Source: Meridianimarinicoccus sp. MJW13 (GTDB taxonomy: Bacteria > Pseudomonadota > Alphaproteobacteria > Rhodobacterales > Rhodobacteraceae). From it: 64,000 nt of DNA. Where the stretch lies: assembly GCF_014901205.1 (NCBI RefSeq), contig NZ_JACNMU010000009.1, positions 124,001-188,000 of the forward strand, given 5' to 3'. The position numbers and the translations under genes were made by a program. Below are positions 46,415 through 54,968 of the stretch, in pieces (position 1 is the stretch's first letter; each line of letters begins with the position of its first letter). A model generated the notes under the pieces. It was not told where the DNA came from. It worked only from the letters and a program-made list of their open reading frames with translations, and made no database searches.

Positions 46415-47697
46415 TGGGTGCACTGCTGGTTGCAATCGCGTTTTTCGGGCTGATGGCCCTGGGCATGCCGGTGGGATTTGCCATCGGGGTGTCGGGCATG
46501 ATCGGCATCCTGGATATCGGGCCGCGCTTCATGCAGATGGCCCCGGACCGGCTGTTTGCCGGGCTGGACCTGTTTCCCTTCCTGGCGATGCCCTTCTTCA
46601 TCCTGGCGGGCGAGATCATGAACCGCTCGGGCATCACCCAGGGGCTGGTGAAGCTGGCGAACGCGCTGGTGGGCTGGATGCGCGGCGGCATGGCCCATTC
46701 CAACATGGTGGCCTCGGTCATGTTCGCGGGCATCACCGGGTCGGCCACCGCCGATGCGGCGGCCTTCGGCAACACCATGGTGCCGGCCATGCACAAGGCG
46801 GGCTATTCGAAATCCTATGCCGCGGCGGTGACGGCGGCGGGGTCGATCATCGGGCCGACCATCCCGCCGTCGACGCTGGCGATCATCTATGGCTCGATCA
46901 TGGGGGTGTCCATTGCCGGGCTGTTCGCGGCGGGCATCCTTCCGGGGCTGCTGATCTGCGCCATCTGCATGGCGGTGATCGCCCTGACCGCGCGCCGCAA
47001 GAACCTGCCCAAGGGCGAGGGCCGCCCCAGCTTTCGCCTTGTCATTCAGGCCCTGCGCGAGGGCTTTCTGGCGGCCCTGTTGCCGCTGTTCATCCTCGGC
47101 TCGATCCTGGGCGGCTTTGCCACGCCGACCGAGGCCGCCGCCATCGCCGTCGCCTATGCGCTGTTCGTCGGCGGGGTGATCTACCGGGCGCTGTCCTGGC
47201 GCGACCTGTACGAGATCGCCGTGCGCACCACCCGGATCACCGGGGTGATCTTCCTGATCATCGCCGCGGCCTCGATCCTGGGCTGGTGGATGACCTTCAA
47301 CCGCATTCCGCAGGCGATTGCCGAGGCCATGCTGGCGGTCTCGGACAATCCCAACATCATTATCGGCATGATCCTGATCCTGCTGCTGCTGATCGGGCTG
47401 GTCATGGACATCAACGCCACCCTGATCATCCTGGCGCCGGTGCTGGCGCCGCTGACCCTGCAGATCGGCATGGATCCGGTCCACGCCGGCATCATGATCA
47501 TTCTCGCGCTCAACATCTCGCTGATGACGCCACCGGTGGGCGCCTGCCTGTTCGTGCTGGCCTCGGTCACCGGCGAAAAGGTCGAGGCCATCACCCGCGA
47601 GCTTTGGCCCTTTATCCTGGCCGAGGTGGCGATCCTTCTGCTGATCGCCTTCTGGTCCGATCTCACCCTCTTCGTCCCAAGGCTACTGGGGCTCTGA
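46414..47697 (+). CDS. TRAP transporter large permease (DctM-like)
   Basis: A 427-aa inner-membrane protein with about twelve hydrophobic segments. Typical DctM blocks are visible: ALGMPVGFAIGVSGMIGI near the N-terminus, FAGITGSATADAAAFGNTMV, SIIGPTIPPSTLAIIYGS and NISLMTPPVGACLFVLASV. It couples ion flow to solute uptake delivered by the periplasmic DctP protein encoded next. Confidence 0.94.
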   Translation: MGALLVAIAFFGLMALGMPVGFAIGVSGMIGILDIGPRFMQMAPDRLFAGLDLFPFLAMPFFILAGEIMNRSGITQGLVKLANALVGWMRGGMAHSNMVASVMFAGITGSATADAAAFGNTMVPAMHKAGYSKSYAAAVTAAGSIIGPTIPPSTLAIIYGSIMGVSIAGLFAAGILPGLLICAICMAVIALTARRKNLPKGEGRPSFRLVIQALREGFLAALLPLFILGSILGGFATPTEAAAIAVAYALFVGGVIYRALSWRDLYEIAVRTTRITGVIFLIIAAASILGWWMTFNRIPQAIAEAMLAVSDNPNIIIGMILILLLLIGLVMDINATLIILAPVLAPLTLQIGMDPVHAGIMIILALNISLMTPPVGACLFVLASVTGEKVEAITRELWPFILAEVAILLLIAFWSDLTLFVPRLLGL

Positions 47698-47734
47698 CCC
47701 CCGGCTCAACGTCCCAAAAGGAAAGGAATATCCC

Positions 47735-48772
47735 ATGTCTTTACTGAAATACGCCTCTGCCGCGCTGATCGGTGCCTGCCTTGCCACCGGCGCCAACGCC
47801 GCCGACATCACCCTGCGTCTGGCGCATCTGAACCCCGACGATCCCTTCGCCTCGCATTCGGGGGCCATGGCGGCGGTCTTTGCCTCGCTGGTGGAATCCA
47901 ACTCCAACGGCCGGATCGAGGTGCAGGTCTTCCCCAACGGCCAGCTTGGCAAGGACAACGAGGTCATCGACCAAGTGCGCTCGGGCCTCGTGGAAAGCAC
48001 GATTTCCTCGTCGGGCGGGATGGCGCAGCACTATCCGCTGGTCGGCGTCTTCGACATCCCCTTCGCCTTCCCCAACATCGGCGTGGCCTCCAAGGTGATC
48101 GACACCGACAGCTCCTTCGGAGAGGCCTTCGTGGCCGATCTGGAAAACAAGACCGGGCTTGAGGTGCTGGGCTTGCTGGATTCCGGTGGCTTCTTCGCCT
48201 TCACCTCGGGCAAGGCGCCGATCACCTCGGTCGAGGACATGGACGGTCAACGCATCCGCACCATGACCCTGCCGACCCATGAAACCATGGTTTCGTCGCT
48301 GGGCGGCCAGCCGACGCCGCTGCCCTGGGCCGAGGTCTATACCGCCCTGCAAACCGGCGTGGCCGATGGCCAGATGAACCCGGTGCCGATCATCGCCTTT
48401 GCCAAGTTCGACGAGGTGCAGAAATACCTGTCGGTCACGAACCACCTGATCACGCCCTACATCTGGACCATGAACGCCGAGTTCCTGGAAGGGCTGAGCG
48501 CCGAGGATCAATACCTGATCCGCTGGGCCGCCGATGTTGCCACCGACGCGGGCCGCGCCATGAGCCGGGTCATCGAAGCCTCGGATCGCGGGTTGCCCGC
48601 GCTGGCCGAGAAGATGGAGGTCAACGTGGTGACGCCCGAGGAACAGGCCCGATTCGCTGCCGCCGCCCAGCCCGCCGTGCGCGCCCTGATCGAAGACAGC
48701 TATGGCGCCGAGGGCATGGCCCTGCTGGACGCGATGCTGGCCTCGATCGACGAGGAACGCGGCAACTTCTGA
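47735..48772 (+). CDS. TRAP transporter substrate-binding protein (DctP-like)
   Basis: A 345-aa periplasmic binding protein with a signal peptide (ASAALIGACLATGANA, cleavage before ADITLRLA) and AAAGG upstream. It has the DctP-type IEVQVFPNGQLGKDNEVIDQ and the arginine block MDGQRIRTMTLPTHETMV. That region carries the carboxylate-binding Arg in the family, so the ligand is probably a carboxylated compound such as an amino-acid derivative. This agrees with the three enzymes downstream. Confidence 0.92.
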   Translation: MSLLKYASAALIGACLATGANAADITLRLAHLNPDDPFASHSGAMAAVFASLVESNSNGRIEVQVFPNGQLGKDNEVIDQVRSGLVESTISSSGGMAQHYPLVGVFDIPFAFPNIGVASKVIDTDSSFGEAFVADLENKTGLEVLGLLDSGGFFAFTSGKAPITSVEDMDGQRIRTMTLPTHETMVSSLGGQPTPLPWAEVYTALQTGVADGQMNPVPIIAFAKFDEVQKYLSVTNHLITPYIWTMNAEFLEGLSAEDQYLIRWAADVATDAGRAMSRVIEASDRGLPALAEKMEVNVVTPEEQARFAAAAQPAVRALIEDSYGAEGMALLDAMLASIDEERGNF

Positions 48773-48784
48773 GCCTTGCCAACC

Positions 48785-48813
48785 GGTCCGGGCGCCCCTT
48801 CAGTGCCCGGACC
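48785..48813 (+). other. Stem-loop after the TRAP binding-protein gene
   Basis: Perfect 9-bp arms GGTCCGGGC and GCCCGGACC with an 11-nt loop, 12 bases past the DctP stop. There is no T-run. It may separate transporter from enzyme expression. It also argues against any coding start upstream of 48848. Confidence 0.55.
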
Positions 48814-48847
48814 CCGCCCCGCACCGGGCATGACATTCGAGGATCCC

Positions 48848-50089
48848 ATGACGATCGAGCTGACCCGCGGCCCGGACACCCCTGCCGCCTATACGCTGCG
48901 CCTGAATCCGGCCGCGGCCCCGAGAAACCCCTGGACCGCGGCGCAGAACGCGATCCTCAGCGACGCGGGCTTTGCCGCCGCGCGGGACACCATCGGCCAT
49001 TGGCCGGGGTATGCGCCCACGCCGCTGGTGGCGCTGCCCGATCTGGCCGACCGGGCCGGGGTCGTCAGTCTGCACTACAAGGACGAAGGCGGGCGCTTTG
49101 GACTGGGCAGCTTCAAGGCGCTTGGCGGCGCCTATGCCGTTGCGCGGCTGCTGCAAGCGGAACTGGGCAAGGCCCTGGGCCGCAAGGTGACCATGGATGA
49201 GGTCACGCAGGTCGCCCATCCGGATCTGGCCGCGAAGATCACCGTGTGCTGCGCCACCGATGGCAACCACGGACGCTCGGTCGCCTGGGGCGCGCAAACC
49301 TTCGGCTGTGCTTGCGTCATCTTCATCCACGCCACCGTGTCCGAGGCCCGCAAGACCGCCATCGAAAGCTTCGGGGCCGAGGTGCGCCGCTGCGACGGCA
49401 ACTATGACGACAGCGTGCGCGCAGCCCAGGACACCGCCCGGCACGAAGGCTGGTTCGTGGTCTCGGATACCTCCTATCCCGGCTACATGGAGGTGCCAAA
49501 GGACGTGATGCAGGGCTATGAGATCATGGCCGCCGAAGCCTTCGACGCGCTGGACCATCCGCCCACACACATCTTCCTGCAAACCGGCGTCGGCGGCATG
49601 GCCGCAGCGGTCACGGCACAAGCCAAGCGGCGCTGGGGCGATGCCCGCCCGGTGATCGTGCTGTGCGACCCGGATCTGTCCGCCTGTTTCCTGGAATCCT
49701 TCCGCGCCGGGAAACCGGCGGTGGTCGAAGGCGATCTGGACACGCTGATGGCCGGGCTGGCCTGTGGCGAGGTTTCGGCGCTGGCCTGGGCGGTGCTTGA
49801 GGAACACGCCGATGCCGTCATGGCGGTGACCGACGCCGCCGCCGTCGCCGCGATGAAACATCTGGCCTTCCCGAAGGGCGGTGACCCTGCCGTGGTGGCG
49901 GGCGAATCCGCCGTGGCCGGGCTGGCCGGGCTGCTGGCGCTGGCCGAGGATGCCGAGGCCCGAAGCCTGCTGCATCTTGGCCCCGACGCCCGCGTGCTGC
50001 TGTTCGGCACCGAAGGCGACACCGATCCCGCCCTTTACCAAGACCTCGTGGGCGCGCCCGCCGCCACCATCCGGCAGGGCACCGCATGA
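48848..50089 (+). CDS. dpaL: 2,3-Diaminopropionate ammonia-lyase
   Basis: A 413-aa PLP enzyme (fold type II) that cleaves 2,3-diaminopropionate to pyruvate and two ammonia. The start at 48848 follows a GAGGA site. The DEGGRFGLGSFKALGGAYA block carries the PLP lysine (Lys90 here, Lys77 in Escherichia coli YgeX). The TDGNHGRSVAWGAQ segment, the pyruvoyl-side SDTSYPGYMEVPKDVMQGY and QTGVGGMAAAV are all typical of YgeX. Length is close to family (~400). It overlaps the next gene by ATGA. In Escherichia coli ygeX also neighbours carbamoyl-type hydrolase genes (ygeW-ygeX-ygeY). Confidence 0.9.
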   Translation: MTIELTRGPDTPAAYTLRLNPAAAPRNPWTAAQNAILSDAGFAAARDTIGHWPGYAPTPLVALPDLADRAGVVSLHYKDEGGRFGLGSFKALGGAYAVARLLQAELGKALGRKVTMDEVTQVAHPDLAAKITVCCATDGNHGRSVAWGAQTFGCACVIFIHATVSEARKTAIESFGAEVRRCDGNYDDSVRAAQDTARHEGWFVVSDTSYPGYMEVPKDVMQGYEIMAAEAFDALDHPPTHIFLQTGVGGMAAAVTAQAKRRWGDARPVIVLCDPDLSACFLESFRAGKPAVVEGDLDTLMAGLACGEVSALAWAVLEEHADAVMAVTDAAAVAAMKHLAFPKGGDPAVVAGESAVAGLAGLLALAEDAEARSLLHLGPDARVLLFGTEGDTDPALYQDLVGAPAATIRQGTA

Positions 50090-51315
50090 CCCCCGAAATC
50101 TGCCCCGACCGCATGATGGCCCGTCTGACCGAACTGGGCCGCATCGGCGCGCTGGAGGGTGGCGGCGTCAGCCGCCTGGCGCTGACCGACGCCGACAAGG
50201 CCGGACGCGACTGGCTGGTCGCGGGGATGCGGGCGCTTGGACTGAGCGTCTTCATCGACGGCATCGGCAACATCTGGGGCATTCGGCCCGGCACCGGCGA
50301 TGGCGCGCCGATCATGGTCGGCTCGCATATCGACACTGTGGCGACCGGCGGAATTTATGACGGTGCGCTCGGCGTGCTGGCCGGGTTGGAGGTCATCGCC
50401 GCCCTGAACGCCTGTGCGGCGCGCACCGAACACCCCGTCGCCGTGGCCGCCTTCACCAACGAGGAAGGCGCGCGTTTCGCCCCTGACATGATGGGCTCGG
50501 GCGTGCATCAGGGGGCGTTGGAACTGCAGCAGATGCTGGCGGTCACCGCCACCGATGGCAAGGGCGTGGTCAAGGAAGACCTGGACCGCATCGGCTATCG
50601 CGGTGACGCCGCCCCGATCACCCCGGCGGCCTTTCTGGAACTGCACATCGAACAGGGCCCGGTCCTGGAACAGGACGGGGTGCGTATCGGCGCCGTGACC
50701 GGCGTGCAGGGCATCCACTGGACCGAATTTACCGTGCACGGCCAGACCAACCACGCCGGCACCACGCCCATGGCCCTGCGCCGCGACGCCGGACAGGTGG
50801 CCATGCGCATCGCGCGGGAGGCCGACGCCATCGCCACCGACAACGGCCCGCCACAGGTGGCCACCGTGGGCGTCTTCGAGGTGTCCCCCGGATTGGTCAA
50901 CGTGGTGCCCGACCGCGCCCGCCTGACCGTCGATCTGCGCAACACCGACGGCGCGGTGCTGGAGGCCGCCACCAGGCGGCTGACGGGTTTTGCCGAGGCC
51001 GCCGCCGCCGAGGCCGGGTGCACCCTGACCCATCGTCCGTTGGCCCGCTTTGCCCCCGTGGCCTTCGACGCGGGTCTTGTGGACAAGGTCGAGGCCGCCG
51101 CGACGGCGCGCCAGTTGTCCGTGAAAAGGATGCCCTCGGGCGCGGGCCATGACGCGCAGATGTTCGCGCCCAATTGTCCGACGGCGATGATCTTCATCCC
51201 CTCGCACAAGGGGCTCAGTCACAACGTGAAGGAACACAGCGACGAGGCCGATATCATCGCGGGCACGCAGGTGCTGCTCGATCTCGTGTGCGATTTGGCA
51301 GGGGTGGAAACATGA
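50086..51315 (+). CDS. M20-family amidase (N-carbamoyl-L-amino-acid hydrolase / allantoate amidohydrolase type)
   Basis: A 409-aa zinc- or manganese-dependent hydrolase of the HyuC/AllC group. Metal ligands are visible: His81 (GSHIDTV), Asp92 (GIYDGALG), Glu126-Glu127 (TNEEGARF), the His in ELHIEQGPVL and the terminal His in SHNVKEHSDEAD. The small-domain dimer motif THAGTTPM-like (NHAGTTPMALR) is present. It would release CO2 and NH3 from an N-carbamoyl (ureido) amino acid. Substrate enantiomer and identity are inferred from family only. ATGA overlaps link it to both neighbours. Confidence 0.9.
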   Translation: MTPEICPDRMMARLTELGRIGALEGGGVSRLALTDADKAGRDWLVAGMRALGLSVFIDGIGNIWGIRPGTGDGAPIMVGSHIDTVATGGIYDGALGVLAGLEVIAALNACAARTEHPVAVAAFTNEEGARFAPDMMGSGVHQGALELQQMLAVTATDGKGVVKEDLDRIGYRGDAAPITPAAFLELHIEQGPVLEQDGVRIGAVTGVQGIHWTEFTVHGQTNHAGTTPMALRRDAGQVAMRIAREADAIATDNGPPQVATVGVFEVSPGLVNVVPDRARLTVDLRNTDGAVLEAATRRLTGFAEAAAAEAGCTLTHRPLARFAPVAFDAGLVDKVEAAATARQLSVKRMPSGAGHDAQMFAPNCPTAMIFIPSHKGLSHNVKEHSDEADIIAGTQVLLDLVCDLAGVET

Positions 51316-52229
51316 GCCGGAAATTCGTCGTGGCCGGGGCCCAGATGGGCCCGATCCAGCGCGGGGACAGCCGCGCCTCGGCGGTGGCGCGCATGTGCGC
51401 GCTGATGCGCGACGCCCATGCCCGTGGCGCGGAACTGGTGGTGTTTCCCGAACTGGCGCTGACCACCTTCTTCCCGCGCTGGTTCATGACCGACCGGGCC
51501 GAGATCGACGGCTGGTTCGAAGCCGCCATGCCCAATGCCAAGGTTCAGCCGCTGTTCGATCTAGCCCGCGAGCTGGGTATCGGCTTTCACCTGGGCTATG
51601 GCGAACTGACCCCCGAAGGGCGGTATTTCAACACCGCGATCCTTGTGGACGGGACCGGCGCCATCGTCGGCAAGTACCGAAAGATCCACCTGCCCGGCCA
51701 CCGCGAGGATGAGCCCTGGCGCCCGTTCCAGCATCTGGAAAAACGCTATTTCGAAAAGGGCGATCTGGGTTTTCCGGTGTTCGACGCCTTTGGCGGCAAG
51801 CTGGGCATGTGCATCTGCAACGACCGGCGCTGGCCTGAAACCTGGCGGATGCTGGGGCTGGGCGGGGCCGAACTGGTGGTTCTGGGCTACAACACGCCGC
51901 TGCATTATCCGCCCGCGCCGGAACACGATCACCTGCAGTACTTCCACAACGAGTTGTCGATCCAGGCCGGATGCTACCAGAACGGTGTCTGGGCCGTGGC
52001 CGTCGCCAAGGCCGGGGTGGAGGAAGGCAGCGAGTTGATCGGCGGCAGCGTGATCGTCGCGCCCACCGGGGAAATCCTGGCCCGCGCCGCGACCAGCGGC
52101 GACGAGATCATCACCGCCGAGGTCGATCTGAACCGCTGTTCCGAAACCCGCGCCAATGTCTTCAACTTCGCCCTGCACCGCGAGCCGCAGGATTACGCCG
52201 CCATCACCGCCCCCAAGCCCAAGGGCTGA
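51312..52229 (+). CDS. N-carbamoyl-D-amino-acid hydrolase (nitrilase superfamily)
   Basis: A 305-aa cytoplasmic amidohydrolase closely matching the Agrobacterium D-carbamoylase pattern. The catalytic triad is Glu47 (FPELALTTFFPRW), Lys124 (KYRKIHLPGH) and Cys169 (GMCICNDRRWPETW). The FQHLEKRYFEKGDLGFPV stretch is a hallmark of D-carbamoylases rather than other nitrilase branches. It hydrolyses N-carbamoyl-D-amino acids to D-amino acid, CO2 and NH3. The start is the ATG overlapping the M20 stop. It is the last gene of the module; no hydantoinase is present in the window. Confidence 0.92.
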   Translation: MSRKFVVAGAQMGPIQRGDSRASAVARMCALMRDAHARGAELVVFPELALTTFFPRWFMTDRAEIDGWFEAAMPNAKVQPLFDLARELGIGFHLGYGELTPEGRYFNTAILVDGTGAIVGKYRKIHLPGHREDEPWRPFQHLEKRYFEKGDLGFPVFDAFGGKLGMCICNDRRWPETWRMLGLGGAELVVLGYNTPLHYPPAPEHDHLQYFHNELSIQAGCYQNGVWAVAVAKAGVEEGSELIGGSVIVAPTGEILARAATSGDEIITAEVDLNRCSETRANVFNFALHREPQDYAAITAPKPKG

Positions 52230-52247
52230 CGGCTCCGGCCTACGGCT

Positions 52248-52961
52248 TCAACCCCTGGTCAGGTCCGGCAGGGTGACATCGCCCCAGATCGGCAGGTGAT
52301 CCGACGCCACCTTGGCCAGCTTGCCCTGTTCGACCCCGGCATCGCGCAACGCGACCCCGGTGCTCAGGGCGATCCGATCCAGCCCCGCCATGGGCCGGGC
52401 GCTGTGGAAGGATCTGCCGGGGCTGATGACCTCGAACCCGTCGGCCAGCGGCTCCAGCCCGGCCGTGTCGGACCATTCGTTGAAATCGCCCAGGATCGCC
52501 GTGGCCCCGGCCCCGGTTTCGGCCAGATGGGCGCGGATGCGGGCCAGTTGTTCCAGACGATAAGGGCGCAGCAGCCCCAGGTGGGTGCCGACCACGGTCA
52601 GATGGCCCGTATCGGTGCCCACGTCGACCTGTACGGCACCGCGCGGCTCCAGCCCCGGCAGTTCGATGCGATCGACCCGGTGAATGGTCAGCCCGCGCCG
52701 CACCAGCACCGCGTTGCCGTGCCAGCCCAGGCTGACATCGTTGTCGGCCAGCCGGGCAATCTGGAAATCGGTGTCGCGCAACAGGGCTTCGACATCCATC
52801 GCCGTGGGCCGGTTGCCCAGACGCTTGTCGGCTTCCTGAATGGCGACGACATCGGCATCCAGACTGTTGATGACATCCAGGATCCGCCCCGGATCGCGGC
52901 GATAGTCCAGCCCCACGGCTTTGCGGATGTTATAGCTGGCAAGGCGAAGCTGTCGGGTCAT
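52248..52961 (-). CDS. Endonuclease/exonuclease/phosphatase-family protein
   Basis: A 237-aa protein of the DNase I / exonuclease III-like metal-dependent phosphoesterase fold. Motifs are in order: LASYNIRKAVG at the N-terminus, VVAIQEAD (metal-binding Glu), a TVVGTHLGL histidine block, ILGDFNEW (Asp/Asn) and VASDHLPIWGDV (catalytic Asp-His at the C-terminus). The start chosen is the ATG before TRQLRL; an ATG 19 codons upstream gives a longer, poorly supported N-terminus. The substrate could be nucleic acid, a phosphoinositide-like lipid or another phosphodiester. It ends only 18 bases from the convergent carbamoylase gene. Confidence 0.85.
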   Translation of the reverse strand: MTRQLRLASYNIRKAVGLDYRRDPGRILDVINSLDADVVAIQEADKRLGNRPTAMDVEALLRDTDFQIARLADNDVSLGWHGNAVLVRRGLTIHRVDRIELPGLEPRGAVQVDVGTDTGHLTVVGTHLGLLRPYRLEQLARIRAHLAETGAGATAILGDFNEWSDTAGLEPLADGFEVISPGRSFHSARPMAGLDRIALSTGVALRDAGVEQGKLAKVASDHLPIWGDVTLPDLTRG

Positions 52962-53036
52962 CGGGGCATGTCCTGTTCGGGCCTCTTGGGCATAGGACGG
53001 CACGCCCGCGCAACGCAAGCCCCGTCCGGGCGCTGG

Positions 53037-54818
53037 TCACATGGGCCAGACCAGCAGGATCATCGGCACCGAGGTCGCGACCACGAGAATTTCCAGCGGC
53101 AGCCCCATGCGCCAGTAGTCGCCGAAGGAATAGCCCCCCGGCCCCAGGATCAGCGTGTTGTTCTTGTGACCGATGGGCGTAAGGAACGCGCAGGACGCCG
53201 CCACCGCAACCGCCATCAGGAAGGGATCTGGACTGACCTCCAGACTGCGGGCCATCTGGATGCCCACCGGGGCCGCGACAATCGCCGTCGCGGTGTTGTT
53301 CAGCACATCCGACAGGGTCATCGTCACCACCATCAGCACCGTTAGCACCGCCCAGGCCGGCCAGCCCGCGGTCAGCCCGACCAGCGCATTGGCGATCAGC
53401 GCCGTACCCCCCGCCGCATCCAGCGCCGCCCCCAACGGGATCATCGAGCCCAGAAGCACGATCACCGGCCATTCCACATGGTCATAGATATCCGACAGTG
53501 GCAGGATGCCGGTCAGCACATAGGCCACCACGACGATCCCCAGGGCCACCGGCAGATACACCAGCCCGATAGAAGCCAGCGCCACGGCGGCGGCAAAAAT
53601 GCCGATGGCCAGCCAGACCTTGCTGGCGTCGGTGACGGCCAGTCCCCGGTCGGCCAGCGGCAAGGCACCCAGCCAGTCGGCCACCGCCTCGCCCTCGCCT
53701 TCCGGGGTCAGCAGCAGCAGGATATCGCCCGGCTCCACCGTGGTCTTGCGCACTTCCCTGGCAATCGAACGCCCCTGACGCGAGATGCCCAGAAGGATGG
53801 TGCGCTGGCGCCATGCCAGCCCGAGACTGCGGGCGGATTTCCCGACGATGCGCGCACCCTCGGGCACCACGACCTCGGTGATCGACAGACCCGCGCCCTC
53901 GGCGGACAGGCGTTTCTGGTCAACCTCATTGGCGAAATCCAGCCCCACGGTGGTGCGGAATTCGTCCAACGGCTCGGGCTGTGCCTCGATCACGATGGTG
54001 TCGCCGCTTTGCAGCAGGGTATTGCGCTGCGTGCCATAGCGGCGCTGGCCGTCCCGCACGAGGCCCAGGATGGCCACGTCATTCTTTTCGGCCGGTTCGT
54101 AAAGCTCGAACAACCGCTTGCCGATCAGCGGTGACTCCTCGGGCACCGACAGCTCGGCGATATAGTTCTTCACCGCCTGTCGGGCATCGGAAATCGCGCC
54201 CGCACCCTCGCGCTGCGGGATCAGCCGCCAGCCGACCAGCGCCACGAAGGCCAGCCCGACCAGCGCCGTGACCCCGCCGACCGGGGCGAAGTCGAACATG
54301 CGAAAGCCCTCGCCCAGCGTGTCCTTGCGGATGGTGGCCACGACGATATTGGGCGGCGTGCCGATCAACGTGACCATGCCGCCCAGGATGGTGCAAAACG
54401 ACAGCGGCATCAGCGACAGCCGCACCGCGCGTCCGGCCTTTTTCGCGGTCTGGATGTCCACCGGCATCAGCAGCGCCAGCGCGGCCACGTTGTTCATGAA
54501 GGCCGACAGCACCCCGCCGATGGCCCCCATGAAGGTGATATGCGCGCCCAGCCCCCGCTCGGGATCGACCAGCGTGCGGGTGATCAACCCCACCGCGCCG
54601 GACCGGACCAGCCCCGCCGAGACGATCAGCACCAGTGCCACCACCATGGTTGCCGGGTGACCAAAGCCGGAAAACGCGTCTTCTGCCGGGATCGGCCCCA
54701 GCACCACGCCAAGGATCAGCGCCGAAAAGGCCACGAGATCATAGCGGAACCGCCCCCACAGCAACAGGGCGAACACAAAGCCGAACAGGCCGAACAGGAT
54801 GATCTGGTCTGAAGTCAT
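53037..54818 (-). CDS. SLC13-type (divalent anion:Na+ symporter) transporter with two TrkA-C domains
   Basis: A 593-aa inner-membrane protein. An N-terminal half of membrane segments is followed by two RCK/TrkA-C cytoplasmic modules (about residues 205-380, with SPLIGKRLFELYEPAEKNDV and ARIVGKSARSLGLAWRQRTI). A second membrane half then begins with WLAIGIFAAAVALASIGLVY. This layout is that of the sulfate/citrate-type permeases annotated as SLC13 with TrkA-C (for example SAC1/SdcS-related). A sulfate, phosphate or dicarboxylate substrate is likely. It is transcribed away from the transaldolase gene and towards the phosphoesterase gene. Confidence 0.88.
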   Translation of the reverse strand: MTSDQIILFGLFGFVFALLLWGRFRYDLVAFSALILGVVLGPIPAEDAFSGFGHPATMVVALVLIVSAGLVRSGAVGLITRTLVDPERGLGAHITFMGAIGGVLSAFMNNVAALALLMPVDIQTAKKAGRAVRLSLMPLSFCTILGGMVTLIGTPPNIVVATIRKDTLGEGFRMFDFAPVGGVTALVGLAFVALVGWRLIPQREGAGAISDARQAVKNYIAELSVPEESPLIGKRLFELYEPAEKNDVAILGLVRDGQRRYGTQRNTLLQSGDTIVIEAQPEPLDEFRTTVGLDFANEVDQKRLSAEGAGLSITEVVVPEGARIVGKSARSLGLAWRQRTILLGISRQGRSIAREVRKTTVEPGDILLLLTPEGEGEAVADWLGALPLADRGLAVTDASKVWLAIGIFAAAVALASIGLVYLPVALGIVVVAYVLTGILPLSDIYDHVEWPVIVLLGSMIPLGAALDAAGGTALIANALVGLTAGWPAWAVLTVLMVVTMTLSDVLNNTATAIVAAPVGIQMARSLEVSPDPFLMAVAVAASCAFLTPIGHKNNTLILGPGGYSFGDYWRMGLPLEILVVATSVPMILLVWPM

Positions 54819-54895
54819 GCGTTAGTTGTACGACAAGCTGCGAACTCGGACCAGCGGGCAGCGCCATGGAAAATCGCATCGCCGGGCGCACCGCT

Positions 54896-54911
54896 TTGAT
54901 AGCGTTAACAA
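54896..54911. promoter_or_regulatory. CceR/PckR-like operator ahead of transaldolase
   Basis: TTGATAGCGTTAACAA is an imperfect palindrome of the LacI type. It closely resembles the TGATAGCGCTATCA-like sites described for CceR of Rhodobacter and PckR of Sinorhizobium, regulators of Entner-Doudoroff, pentose-phosphate and gluconeogenic genes. It lies 58 bases before the transaldolase ATG, in the divergent region shared with the SLC13 gene. Confidence 0.5.
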
Positions 54912-54968
54912 CTCAGTTGCCCGCCGCCGCATTTTGAGAGATACAGACGCCAACACAGGAGCAAGAAA

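Noticed and set aside
48776-48847. Earlier start codons for the diaminopropionate ammonia-lyase gene
   Set aside because: This segment forms a perfect 9-bp hairpin and gives a Pro/Gly-rich leader absent from the family; the ATG at 48848 has a GAGGA site.
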